Source: an uncultured Caulobacterales bacterium (GTDB lineage Bacteria; Pseudomonadota; Alphaproteobacteria; Caulobacterales; Maricaulaceae). Taken from it: DNA of 64,000 nucleotides. The DNA lies in contig CALLIK010000001.1 of the NCBI GenBank assembly GCA_938009235.1, positions 1-64,000 on the forward strand, given 5' to 3'. The notes below the pieces were generated by a model, which saw only the letters and a program-made list of their open reading frames with translations, ran no database searches and had not been told where the DNA came from. Positions 8,635 to 17,395 of the stretch are shown here, piece by piece (position 1 is the first letter of the stretch; every line of letters begins with the position of its first letter). Both the position numbers and the translations under genes were made by a program.

Positions 8635-9441
8635 GGCTTTGTCACGTTAATGCCAGTTTTCAAAAATTACGCTAAGCTCTGGCGATGAAAATCTCAATCT
8701 ATGCCCGTCACCGCTTCCATCCCGATATAATCAAACGTGCCGTCTGGATGTATTTTCGGTTCAACCTTAGCTTCCGCGATGTCGAAGAGCTGATGATCGA
8801 ACGCGGTGTCGATGTGTCTTATGAAACAATAAGTAAGGTGGGTTGATAAGTTTGGATCTACTTATGCCAAGCGGATAATGTTGCGAGCCGAACCACCCTC
8901 GCCTGTTTGGCATTTGGACGAAGTTTATACAAAAATAGACGGCGAGATGGTCTATCTTTGGCGAGCCGTCGATGACGAAGGCACCGTATTAGATGTAGTT
9001 GTGCAAAGAAGACGTAATACCAAAGCTGCCCTGCGCTTGCTGCGGAAACTGCTGAAAAACCAAGGGATCAAGCCTACAAAAATAGTGACCGATAGACTTG
9101 GGTCTTACGGCGCAGCGCTCAAGGTTTTAGGGCTGAAACATTTGCAAGACGTGGGAGGGAGGCAGAAAGAACAATCGCGCAGAATGTTCTCACGTTCCAA
9201 TACGAAGGCGAGAACGAAAATCACAAAAGTTTCGATCGATAAAAAACGCTCAAAAACTGCTCTCAGCCCACGGTCAAATCTACAACCTCTTCAATCATCG
9301 ACGCCACCTCATCTCCCGATCAACACTTCGAAAGTTCAGACATCAAGCAAACTTAGAATGGAACTTAGCGACGGCATCATTTTGCGCGTAAAACCCCAAA
9401 TAACGGAAATACTGGCTCAATGCCATTAACGTGACAAAGCC
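8635..9441 (+). mobile_element. Degenerate IS6-family insertion sequence
   Basis: An 807-base element bounded by GGCTTTGTCACGTTAATG (8635-8652) and its inverted copy CATTAACGTGACAAAGCC (9424-9441). Size, end sequence and transposase all fit the IS6/IS26 family. The flanking octamers (GTCGTATT and TCTACGGG) differ, so no target duplication is visible. Its right end is present in three shortened forms upstream, ending at 5840, at 7027 and (without the repeat) at about 8091. Confidence 0.85.
8685..9391 (+). pseudogene. IS6-family transposase with at least two frameshifts
   Basis: The ATG at 8685 begins MKISIYARHRFHPDIIKRAV and reads through the helix-turn-helix region to SYETI, then hits a stop. 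An extra G near 8834-8840 moves the frame to WVDKFGSTYAKRIMLRAE. The DDE core follows in that second frame: WHLDEVYTKIDG and TKIVTDRLGSYG. Near 9150-9165 a second shift moves it to GGRKNNRAECSH, and it ends at 9389-9391. The three pieces together cover a full IS6 transposase, so the copy is dead unless supplied in trans. Confidence 0.85.
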
Positions 9442-9480
9442 TCTACGGGGCTTAGATTTGCTTCGTAAACGCCAGCAAAT

Positions 9481-9756
9481 TCACTTCCCTTGCGTGTTTT
9501 CACCTTGAACTAGAAGCTGCAACGCTTCCCAATTCTTTACACCCCGAGATTTCACAAAGGCTTTGAAGGCCTCAATTGTTTGTTCTGGTCCTTCGATGAG
9601 CACAGATTTTCGGGCGGTCCCTCGGATATAAAGCTCAACTGGGATTTCAGGAACGAGGCCTGAAGGCTTTGCTTTTGGTTTAACGCGGTCGGCTGTGCGT
9701 TAGATGTCTTTGGGGGTTATATCGCAAACGCCCCCTTCAGTATCGAGCAAAACCAT
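9481..9756 (-). pseudogene. Small conserved-looking gene with an in-frame TAA
   Basis: From the ATG at 9756 the frame reads MVLLDTEGGVCDITPKDI, meets TAA at 9702-9700, and continues in the same frame as RTADRVKPKAKPSGLVPEIP and onward to a TGA at 9483-9481. The 91 codons look like one small gene of unknown family (VELYIRGTARKSVLIEGPEQ and so on) with a single nonsense change. A shorter product could start at an internal GTG, but no Shine-Dalgarno sequence was noticed. It separates the mobile region from the beta-glucan locus. Confidence 0.5.
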
Positions 9757-9803
9757 TTCTCATATTTAAGGTATTATGAAACCCTAAACATCCAGTTATA
9801 TGC

Positions 9804-11342
9804 TTACCTAAACAGTGTCACCAACAGCAAAGTTAAGCCGATTAGAAACACAGCTACTATTCTGTCTTTTCTCAATGGCTTTGAAATAATACTAGGTCGT
9901 GACCAGAGTAAATGAGACGCGACCTTAAATTGTGATGTCAGTTTACTCACGACGTAAAGCGTAAATATGCTGACTAAGGCCACCGGTAGAGGGACATGCA
10001 GATAATGCAGATCAATTATGCCGAGACCGTCCCCAAATATTCCAATCGTTATTGCTGTCATGAAACCGCTTATTAGAGCCGCAATTGCCCCTGTTGCCGT
10101 GGCGCGTTTCCAAAATATGCCGCCTAAATAAACAACAACAAAAGGCGCAACTGCATAAGAAAGAACACCTTGCACATATTCAAATAATGTCCCAAAATTT
10201 CCAATCATGGGTGCCCAGATGGCGCTCACTCCGATAATAAAAATTGTTGTTAGACGTCCAATCCAGACAAGCTGACGAGAGGTAATATTAGGTTTCCATT
10301 CATGAATAAAATCCATGGTCACAATGGTTGATGCCGCATGCAACGTTGAATCAGTATGAGACATAATCGCCGCAACAAAACCTGCTAGCACGATACCTAA
10401 AACGCCCGTCGGAAGTAACGTCAAAAGCATAGCAGGATAAATTCTGTCAGGTTCAGTTAAATTAGGAATGAGAGATATCGCGGCGACACCTGGGATAACA
10501 ATCAAAAACAGAATAGGTAGTTTTAGGAACCCAGCAAATATAAGACCTCTGCGGGCATCACGTTCAGACCGCGCACTTAAAACCCACTGCACCATATTTT
10601 GATTAGTCAGCCAAAAATAGGCACAAAGTATTGGGATGCCCATCACCAGCCCTGTCCAAGGGACGGCACGGTCATCAAGCCCTCGGATCAGGCTTAGACT
10701 CTCCTTGGGCGCAGCGGCAACCATATTGCTCCAACCTCCGCTCGCTTTAAGCGTATAAAAAGCAATTAAGAATGACCCTAATATTAAGAGTAAGGATTGA
10801 AAGGTGTCGGTTTTGGATATCGCATTTAGTCCGCCGATAACGGAATACAGCCCAGCTATAATCATCGCCATAACAATTACAGTATTGGCAGATAGTCCAG
10901 GTATCATTTCACTTAAGAGTAAGCCGCCAGCATATAGAGACGCGGCCATATCAATGAAAACAATCAAAAGAATAATGAAGACAGAATAAAGAACTTTAAC
11001 GCGTTTATCATATCTGAGAGTCAAATATTCAGCGATCGTATAAACACGGCTTCCGCGAACAACAGAAACTAAGAAGAGTGCGAAAAACACCATGGCAATA
11101 ATGCCAACCCATTCGTAATTGTAAATCGCTATGCCAGTTATATAGGCCGCACCTGTGAGGCCTATAAGCGCTGATGCAGAGAAGTTAGTAGCAAAGAGGG
11201 AAAAGCCAATTTGATGCCACTTAAGTTGACGTCCCGCCAAAAAATAATCAGCAGTCGTCTCAGTTTTTGATTTAGACAAAAGTCCTATCAGCAGAAAGGT
11301 CGCGACCAAGCCAATTAAAATTATACCGTCAACTAAGGTCAA
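9804..11342 (-). CDS. Sodium:solute symporter (SSS family), probable sugar importer
   Basis: A 512-residue inner-membrane protein with about 13 hydrophobic helices. The start of the second helix region (TADYFLAGRQLKWHQIGFSL, then FATNFSASALIGLTGAAY) is characteristic of the SSS family of Na+-coupled sugar and solute transporters (SglT-like). It is the last gene of the minus-strand operon, 15 bases after the halogenase. In this locus the likely cargo is glucose or short beta-glucan products released by the GH16 and GH3 enzymes. A second, divergent SSS gene lies at 24179. Substrate is inferred. Confidence 0.85.
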   Translation of the reverse strand: MTLVDGIILIGLVATFLLIGLLSKSKTETTADYFLAGRQLKWHQIGFSLFATNFSASALIGLTGAAYITGIAIYNYEWVGIIAMVFFALFLVSVVRGSRVYTIAEYLTLRYDKRVKVLYSVFIILLIVFIDMAASLYAGGLLLSEMIPGLSANTVIVMAMIIAGLYSVIGGLNAISKTDTFQSLLLILGSFLIAFYTLKASGGWSNMVAAAPKESLSLIRGLDDRAVPWTGLVMGIPILCAYFWLTNQNMVQWVLSARSERDARRGLIFAGFLKLPILFLIVIPGVAAISLIPNLTEPDRIYPAMLLTLLPTGVLGIVLAGFVAAIMSHTDSTLHAASTIVTMDFIHEWKPNITSRQLVWIGRLTTIFIIGVSAIWAPMIGNFGTLFEYVQGVLSYAVAPFVVVYLGGIFWKRATATGAIAALISGFMTAITIGIFGDGLGIIDLHYLHVPLPVALVSIFTLYVVSKLTSQFKVASHLLWSRPSIISKPLRKDRIVAVFLIGLTLLLVTLFR

Positions 11343-11357
11343 ATACCGTTCCTGAAA

Positions 11358-12884
11358 TTAACTGTCTTTAATGCCGCAATACTGACGAATGTAATCTTGA
11401 TGAGACGGTAACTTTTCCGCTGTCATCGCAACGTTCGCCTTAATTTGACCTAAAAAGTAGTCAAGTTCTTCATCAGACATTTTGTCAGCAATGGGGTGAT
11501 AAGAACGGGGCATAATTCCCTGGCCCATCATACATTGTATCCAAGAGTTTTCGGCGAATAGTTCTTCGTTTTTACGGAACACACGACCCGTTTCAGTAAA
11601 CAAGTCAATTTTTTGATGCACTGAATCAGGTATATCCATATCTGCACAATAACGCCAAAACTCGCTATCACGACGATCTGTAACGCGGTAATGTAAAATC
11701 AGGAAATCACGTATTTTGTCCATATCCTCTAAACTCTGGTCATTATATTCCGTGATGTCAGCCTGACTAATGCCGCTTGAAGGTAACATGCGAAGGAACC
11801 GTGTAACCGCGCGTTGTATCAGATGAATTGAAGTTGATTCTAACGGTTCCATAAACCCGCCTGCTAATCCTAAGACAACGCAATTTTTTTCCCATTGTTT
11901 CCGCCTTGCACCCGTTTGAAAACGAATAAAGTTTGGCTCTGTTATAGGTTCACCCTCTATATTGGAGAGTAGACGGTCCAGTGCAGTTTCTTTATCCAAA
12001 TAACGCCCACAATAGATCAAACCGTTACCTGTGCGATGTTGAAGCGGTATCCGCCACTGCCAGCCTGCGTCATGGGCTATCGCACGTGTGTAAGGCTTAG
12101 GCGGCCCTACAGACTTAGTTTGAATGGCAATTGCGCTGTCACAAGGTAAGTAGTGGCTCCAGTCATCATATCCTACATGGAGTGCCTGCCCCATCAAAAG
12201 GGATCGAAATCCCGTACAGTCAAAAAAGAAATCGGCTTCAAGTACTTCACCAGACTCTAGGGTGAGAGATTTTATATACCCATTCTCAGGATCAAGATTA
12301 ACCTGTTCGATTTTACCTTCTTTTCGTACGGTTCCATTATCTTCTGCAATTTTTCTCAAATATTTAGAGTAAGCGGACGAATCTAAATGATAAGCATAAT
12401 TCAGTTTGTTGTCGGGTAATTGAGCGAACTTCTGTTTTAAACCCGCCACAACCTCTAAACAATAATCTTCAAAATTAGTTGCTAAACCACGCGCACGGCC
12501 GCTGAGCCAAAAATGTTGAAAACCGCTCGTCCAATGGTCTTTTCCTGTATGTCCGAAAGAGTGGAAATAATCTTCGCCAACATCTTTCCAGTTTTCAAAA
12601 TTGATACCAAGCTTGAAGGTAGCTTTGGTTTCCCGCATGAAATCGGCTTCATTGATTTTAAGTAGATTATTAAAACTTAAGAGCGGCGGTATGGTTGCCT
12701 CCCCTACCCCAACAGTACCAATAGCATCTGACTCAACTAAAGTGAGTTCTATTTCTTCGCCCATGGTTTTCGCTAGAAGCGAAGCTGCCATCCAGCCAGC
12801 CGTACCTCCGCCCGCTACGATATAGCGCTTGATTTTTTTTTCAGAGTCTTGTTCCACCGTCTGGCTCATGGTTTTTTTATTCAT
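11358..12884 (-). CDS. Flavin-dependent halogenase of the tryptophan-halogenase family (copy 1)
   Basis: 508 residues. It has the FAD-binding GGGTAGW (25-31), the family motif WxWxIP as WQWRIP (275-280), a conserved Lys in TFKLGINF (Lys91, matching the catalytic lysine region of PrnA), and a GGFMEPLES-T segment (342-351) with Glu349 and Ser350 where PrnA has its catalytic Glu and chloride-site residues. The key residues for hypohalous acid chemistry therefore appear present. It needs FADH2 from a reductase that is not in the window. Its start overlaps the end of the cupin gene by eight bases. Similar halogenases sit beside TonB receptors and SapC in many marine and plant-associated proteobacteria with unknown natural substrates. 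Confidence 0.9.
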   Translation of the reverse strand: MNKKTMSQTVEQDSEKKIKRYIVAGGGTAGWMAASLLAKTMGEEIELTLVESDAIGTVGVGEATIPPLLSFNNLLKINEADFMRETKATFKLGINFENWKDVGEDYFHSFGHTGKDHWTSGFQHFWLSGRARGLATNFEDYCLEVVAGLKQKFAQLPDNKLNYAYHLDSSAYSKYLRKIAEDNGTVRKEGKIEQVNLDPENGYIKSLTLESGEVLEADFFFDCTGFRSLLMGQALHVGYDDWSHYLPCDSAIAIQTKSVGPPKPYTRAIAHDAGWQWRIPLQHRTGNGLIYCGRYLDKETALDRLLSNIEGEPITEPNFIRFQTGARRKQWEKNCVVLGLAGGFMEPLESTSIHLIQRAVTRFLRMLPSSGISQADITEYNDQSLEDMDKIRDFLILHYRVTDRRDSEFWRYCADMDIPDSVHQKIDLFTETGRVFRKNEELFAENSWIQCMMGQGIMPRSYHPIADKMSDEELDYFLGQIKANVAMTAEKLPSHQDYIRQYCGIKDS

Positions 12885-13908
12885 TGCTTAGCATCTTTAT
12901 TAAGAAGGACCGGATTTTACGCGCGCTTTGTGGCGTCATAGGATTTAAAACTCCTCGCCCATGTTCGGGAATATGATCTTTGACGTCATCATTGTTTTCA
13001 AAAACATAATGATCAAAAAGGTCTTTCCAGTGAACTTTTTCATTGGCTGGCAAATCTCTTATCGTCATCAAAGCATGATTGAGTGCATTTTGAGGACCAC
13101 CCAAATAACGCGGCGTCTCGCGCCACCAATAATTGACCAAGACGTTAAATGGCGAAAGTCCTTCAACATGGTGCCACCACATAGAAGGTATATGAATTGC
13201 GTCCCCTGGCTCAAGTTCTGCGGTAAACCCATTTTTTAATGCGTGTTTAAATTTGGGGAATTTCTCAAAGTCAGGATCATGAAAATCAACCAAACTTATG
13301 GCTCGCCCTGCCGGCGTGTTATCGATGGGTCCTACATATAGGTTCTTGAATTCTTCGGGAGGGAATAATGTAAACCGACGTCGGCCAACTGCAACACAGG
13401 CAAGGTTATCAGGAAAATCATTATGCGCAGCAATTCGGCTTTTCGTGCCCATCCATATGCTTTCCATGACTGTTCTGCCGTTCAAGTCGAGATGATTATC
13501 TTCGTTCAGGCCTTCGAAAAAATTCTGTATGTTGATAGAGCTGAGGTAGATGATCGGCGGCACAGTCTTATTTTCAACGCTATCAATGTGATCAAATATA
13601 AAAGGCAATTTTGCTTTCTTCGTTTGAATATTCATCGACATATCTTCGCGATAAAATATTCTTCCGTTAAACGCTTCAGACCCCATACTAACAGTAAATA
13701 AGCGGTCAAACGCCTTACCCTCCAAGTAATCACGTGCCGTTTTCCCAGACTTAAGTCCTGCTTGCACGAGGGGCCATGACCTGACTAAGCCACGCACTAC
13801 AAATGGCTTGTTCAACGCAAAGTGCGGTTCAAGTTCTGCTGCGGTCGCAACCTCAACAACAGGCAGAGCGCTTAATTGTTCAAATATGTCAGTACTATTA
13901 TCCGTCAT
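12877..13908 (-). CDS. Cupin-8 / JmjC-like Fe(II) 2-oxoglutarate oxygenase
   Basis: 343 residues with a jelly-roll oxygenase core. The metal ligands fit HxD as His162-Asn-Asp164 (AHNDFPDNL), and a distal His246 in PSMWWHHVEG. FVVRGLVRSWP near residue 36 is the usual N-terminal signature of the cupin_8 group, which includes protein hydroxylases and factor-inhibiting-HIF-like enzymes. The gene lies between SapC (2-base gap) and halogenase 1 (8-base overlap), a tight transcription unit. The same trio recurs in TonB-receptor loci of other bacteria, so it may modify a partner protein or small molecule during substrate uptake. Its substrate is unknown. Confidence 0.85.
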   Translation of the reverse strand: MTDNSTDIFEQLSALPVVEVATAAELEPHFALNKPFVVRGLVRSWPLVQAGLKSGKTARDYLEGKAFDRLFTVSMGSEAFNGRIFYREDMSMNIQTKKAKLPFIFDHIDSVENKTVPPIIYLSSINIQNFFEGLNEDNHLDLNGRTVMESIWMGTKSRIAAHNDFPDNLACVAVGRRRFTLFPPEEFKNLYVGPIDNTPAGRAISLVDFHDPDFEKFPKFKHALKNGFTAELEPGDAIHIPSMWWHHVEGLSPFNVLVNYWWRETPRYLGGPQNALNHALMTIRDLPANEKVHWKDLFDHYVFENNDDVKDHIPEHGRGVLNPMTPQSARKIRSFLIKMLSNE

Positions 13909-13910
13909 AA

Positions 13911-14618
13911 TTAAAGACGGTCGTCTTTACGTCTTATGAGAGCATTTAAGTTCGATAGGGACGCGAGCATCATGTAGGTCGGAAGCAAGTACCCTTTGTC
14001 TTGAAACTCGGCCAAAGCGCTAGCTTCAAGGGCATTAAATCGCTCCTCATGAAGTGTATGAAAACCGGAAAGTCGGTTTTTAGAGCCATCTTTCATTGTC
14101 ACATCAATGGAAAGTGGTTCGAGAAGATCGTGCTTTTGCAAACATGTCACATAGGCCGCTGAGCCTTTATACCCATCATCAAGTTGCCCTAATTTCTTTG
14201 ACGTATTTTCAAGATATGTCGAGGCCATCCCGTTGTCATCAAATACACGTCGACCTTCATCTATACCAATTCTCGCACTATCGAGATCCACAACGACTTT
14301 CCGCTCGCCATCACCATCGGGGGAAACGCCAATCATAAAAGGTTGAATGTCCATTGCGAGCGGTACGTAACGTGCATCCCAACGGCCATCTTTGAGATAT
14401 AAATTTTCACCATTTTCAAACCCCATGACCACTAGGCATGTCATCTCATCGCGCTCATGATTCAACTGAAACAAAATGGGGTAGTCATTTTGTAAATTCC
14501 GAAACTCTTCGGGGAAAGTAATACAGCACATCATTGCATCACCCATTTTTTCAGAGCGTTCTTCTAATATACGAAGATCCTTATGGTCTCTCGGGTTTAC
14601 GGCAACGTGATTGGGCAT
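13911..14618 (-). CDS. SapC family protein
   Basis: 235 residues and soluble, with no signal or membrane segments seen. The order of conserved pieces (CCITFPEEFRNLQNDYPILF, then FENGENLYLKDGRWDARYVP and PFMIGVSP) matches the SapC/S-layer-related family. The name comes from a Campylobacter S-layer locus, but the biochemical role is not established. Its position between the halogenase and the cupin oxygenase is the conserved context of this family. The gap to the cupin gene is two bases and to the upstream halogenase 56 bases, with no terminator between. A carbohydrate-uptake accessory role is plausible but not shown. Confidence 0.8.
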   Translation of the reverse strand: MPNHVAVNPRDHKDLRILEERSEKMGDAMMCCITFPEEFRNLQNDYPILFQLNHERDEMTCLVVMGFENGENLYLKDGRWDARYVPLAMDIQPFMIGVSPDGDGERKVVVDLDSARIGIDEGRRVFDDNGMASTYLENTSKKLGQLDDGYKGSAAYVTCLQKHDLLEPLSIDVTMKDGSKNRLSGFHTLHEERFNALEASALAEFQDKGYLLPTYMMLASLSNLNALIRRKDDRL

Positions 14619-14674
14619 ACGAAAATTTCTTTCTCTATTCTATTAAGAGTGAGTCACTTGTTGTTCAGACACTT

Positions 14675-16186
14675 TTATAAATTTGCCAGCAAGGCGCGGT
14701 TGGTTGGAAGGCCTGCCGCGAATGAGCGTTGTTTTCCTGCTATAGCTTGCATTTTCTTTTGCACCGCCAATAAAATTGAAGGCTCTAAGGTCGGATGATA
14801 GGCTGGCAGCATTCCCATGCCATAAGCAACAAATTGATAACTAGCGGCTGGGAAAATTTCCTTCGCCTGCTCAAAATCATAATGACTTGGTGGGCGATGT
14901 TTCCATAATTCTAGCAGTTCTTGAAGACGGCTCGGAATGGTTGTCGTTTCACGGTTCTCTTGCCAGTAAGGTTCTTCTCTCTGGCTCAAAACATAATGCA
15001 ATTTAAGAAAATCAATAATGCGAGCCCAACGGTATTGGAAAACTTCATTGAACCTTTTTGCTTCAATACGCATTCCCTCTCGCGTTACTGGTAAGTTTTC
15101 ACATAATGTCTCTGCAGAGAGTTCAACAAGAACAATTGCAGACGCCTCAAGAGGCTCTAAAAATCCAGCGGACAAGCCTATAGCTAAACAGTTCTGGTGC
15201 CAGAAATGAGTTCTATGCCCAGATCTGAATTTGATATGGCGGACCTTCGAGTTTTCACCCTCTTCACCGATGTATCCTCTTAGGACTTCTTCAGCGCGAG
15301 TATTTTTCATATGTGCGGAGGAATAAACGCAACCAATGCCGCGTCGGCTAGGTAGGCCTATATCCCAGATCCATCCCGCTTCATGCGCAGTAGAAACTGT
15401 CTCAGATTGGATGGGATCATTTTCACCTACTGGCACTTGCGTTACGACGGCACTGTCATTGAATAAAATGTGAGATTGGTCGACAAATTCAACGCCGTAA
15501 TGTTGACCTAATAAAAGCGAAGATTGGCCTGTGCAATCAATATAAAGGTCGCCTTCAATCTGTCCATTTTCACGTGTCATCACAGCTTTTATATCACTGT
15601 CTCTCTCGCCAATTACCCCTGTGACATGGTCTTTGATATGCGTAACACCATGGTGCTTGCAAATATGAACTTGTAGCAAATTCGCCATTTTGACGGCGTC
15701 TAAATGGTAGGCGTAATTCATAGCGCCTACATATTCTGGCATTGACCGTTGGCGTGGTGCGAGATATTTTAAACTCGACCCCGATTGAACACAGACAGCT
15801 TCAGCGAAACTTTTCTCCGCAATATTGTTCTGCCACGCATAGAGCATGTCACCAGCCTGGTGCGAGACAGGAAGCTCAAACGGATGATAATAACTATCGT
15901 TATCCGCTCCCGTAACCCACCCATCAAATCGGGACCCTTGCTTAAAAGAAGCTCCACATGCGGCAAGGAAGTCAGCTTCTTTTATGCCAATACGACTCAA
16001 CGTTTTCCGAATGGTTGGCCATGTGCCTTCACCAACGCCAACAGTTGGGATATCTGGGGACTCGATTAAGGTAACTGATACGCCATTTTCAGAGCGGTCT
16101 TTATGTCGAGCCGCTATAAGCCCAGCCGTTATCCAGCCCGCCGTTCCGCCTCCAACTATAACAATGTTTTTTATACGTTGTGACAT
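14675..16186 (-). CDS. Flavin-dependent halogenase of the tryptophan-halogenase family (copy 2)
   Basis: 503 residues, clearly diverged from copy 1. It has GGGTAGW at 12-18, a conserved Lys (Lys82) in SFKQGSRFDGW, the tryptophan motif as WIWDIG, and GFLEPLEASAIVL where copy 1 has GFMEPLESTSIHL. The Glu is kept, but the neighbouring Ser-Thr pair is Ala-Ser, so its halide site or substrate pocket may differ. It is the first gene after GH16 in the operon. Two non-identical halogenases in one operon suggests two substrates or two positions on one molecule. A non-halogenating monooxygenase role is a possible alternative. Confidence 0.88.
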   Translation of the reverse strand: MSQRIKNIVIVGGGTAGWITAGLIAARHKDRSENGVSVTLIESPDIPTVGVGEGTWPTIRKTLSRIGIKEADFLAACGASFKQGSRFDGWVTGADNDSYYHPFELPVSHQAGDMLYAWQNNIAEKSFAEAVCVQSGSSLKYLAPRQRSMPEYVGAMNYAYHLDAVKMANLLQVHICKHHGVTHIKDHVTGVIGERDSDIKAVMTRENGQIEGDLYIDCTGQSSLLLGQHYGVEFVDQSHILFNDSAVVTQVPVGENDPIQSETVSTAHEAGWIWDIGLPSRRGIGCVYSSAHMKNTRAEEVLRGYIGEEGENSKVRHIKFRSGHRTHFWHQNCLAIGLSAGFLEPLEASAIVLVELSAETLCENLPVTREGMRIEAKRFNEVFQYRWARIIDFLKLHYVLSQREEPYWQENRETTTIPSRLQELLELWKHRPPSHYDFEQAKEIFPAASYQFVAYGMGMLPAYHPTLEPSILLAVQKKMQAIAGKQRSFAAGLPTNRALLANL

Positions 16187-16251
16187 GGAATTACCTTAGT
16201 CAAAATTGTGAGGGATAACAGGAAAATTCGACCCACTTAGCCCTTCCGCGA

Positions 16252-17313
16252 CTATTCGCCATCCATGCAGGAGCGCCCAACGGCTTCATCAAAATCACAT
16301 TCATAAACACGGACCCAGTCCACCAACATTTCAGTTGGAAATACGCTAGTATCGAACCTGTTTTCATTATTATTCTCAGACAAATCACCACCAACTGCAA
16401 GATTGAACATTAAGTAAAATGACTCATCAAATGGCGCCGTAGCGTTGTCAGATTTATCTAAGGCCGCAGTAAACCATTGCTCCTCATCAAGAGTCATAAA
16501 TTTAACGCCGTCCACAAACCAGTTCAGACGTCCTTGGCCCCATTCAACGGCAAAAACATGGTATTGATCCTTCGCTTCAAAGTCGCCTGAGAGCGTCGTT
16601 TTATCTGTTAAAAAGGTGTTGTTCGGCCAAGGGTCTCCAAAATGCAAAGCCCCTGAGGATCTATTTTCTCCCCAACCCCCGTCGCAATCTGAACAACTTG
16701 CACCAAGGTTGACAGCTTCCATAATATCAATTTCACCAGAAAGCGGCCAACCACCATAGACATTACTCGCAGGCAGCATCCAGAAAGCAGGCCACGTTCC
16801 CTGCCCTGATGGTAATTTTATTCGCGCCTCAAAACGGCCATATGTCCAATCCGCGAGCTCTCTCGTTCTAACCTTGCCTGAGGTGTAAGCTTGAGTGATT
16901 TGTGCGCCAGGTCCATCTGGCCAGCCTTGAGGATATTGCTGCCCTGTAAACTCTTCCGGATAAGCTTTTAAACGGAGCAGCCCATTTGAAAGTTCAACAT
17001 TTCGTAATCTGTCAGTATAGCATTGACGTTCATTATTGCCGCCTCCCCAACAAGAGGTTTCAACTTCCCATTTCGTACGATCTAATTCGCTACCCTCAAA
17101 CTCATCCGACCAGATAAGATTCCACCCTTCAAATGCAGGGTGATAACTCTCACCATTTGGGGCGGCCAAAGGCACGGGTAAATCATCAGAAGACGTCGAT
17201 ATAGGTGATGACGTGGTTGTTGATGCTCCGGTTGATGGGCCACCGCCGCAAGCAGTCAAAGACACGAACGAAGCAAAAAACCATGTACTCAATAAAAGTT
17301 TTCCAACATTCAT
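16252..17313 (-). CDS. GH16 glycoside hydrolase lipoprotein (laminarinase / endo-beta-1,3-glucanase type)
   Basis: Start at ATG 17313 (MNVGKLLL), which has AGAAGG eight bases upstream; in-frame ATG and GTG codons just before it are too close to that site. The product is about 353 residues. It has a lipoprotein signal ending in SLTAC (Cys22), a low-complexity Ser/Thr linker, and a GH16 jelly-roll domain from about residue 60. The catalytic motif is GEIDIMEAVN with nucleophile Glu194, Asp196 and acid/base Glu199. WSDEFEG and TWPAFWMLP are family landmarks. It should sit on the outer membrane and cut beta-1,3-glucan so the TonB receptor can import oligosaccharides. Substrate is inferred from family and locus. 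Confidence 0.9.
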   Translation of the reverse strand: MNVGKLLLSTWFFASFVSLTACGGGPSTGASTTTSSPISTSSDDLPVPLAAPNGESYHPAFEGWNLIWSDEFEGSELDRTKWEVETSCWGGGNNERQCYTDRLRNVELSNGLLRLKAYPEEFTGQQYPQGWPDGPGAQITQAYTSGKVRTRELADWTYGRFEARIKLPSGQGTWPAFWMLPASNVYGGWPLSGEIDIMEAVNLGASCSDCDGGWGENRSSGALHFGDPWPNNTFLTDKTTLSGDFEAKDQYHVFAVEWGQGRLNWFVDGVKFMTLDEEQWFTAALDKSDNATAPFDESFYLMFNLAVGGDLSENNNENRFDTSVFPTEMLVDWVRVYECDFDEAVGRSCMDGE

Positions 17314-17336
17314 TTTCATCACCTTCTTTTACATAA

Positions 17337-17367
17337 AAAGCCACCCCAGGGGAACCAAGGTGGCTTT
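17337..17367 (-). terminator. Intrinsic terminator between the TonB receptor and GH16
   Basis: AAAGCCACC (17337-17345) and GGTGGCTTT (17359-17367) form a 9-base-pair stem with a 13-base loop. On the minus strand it ends in a run of five U residues. It lies 29 bases after the receptor stop. Full termination would separate the operon; partial termination would make the receptor mRNA more abundant than the downstream genes. Confidence 0.7.
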
Positions 17368-17395
17368 AAATTATTGGATATTATTAAAAACCCAA

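Noticed and set aside
8635-9441. Active IS6 copy
   Set aside because: At least two frameshifts divide the transposase, and no 8-base target duplication is visible.
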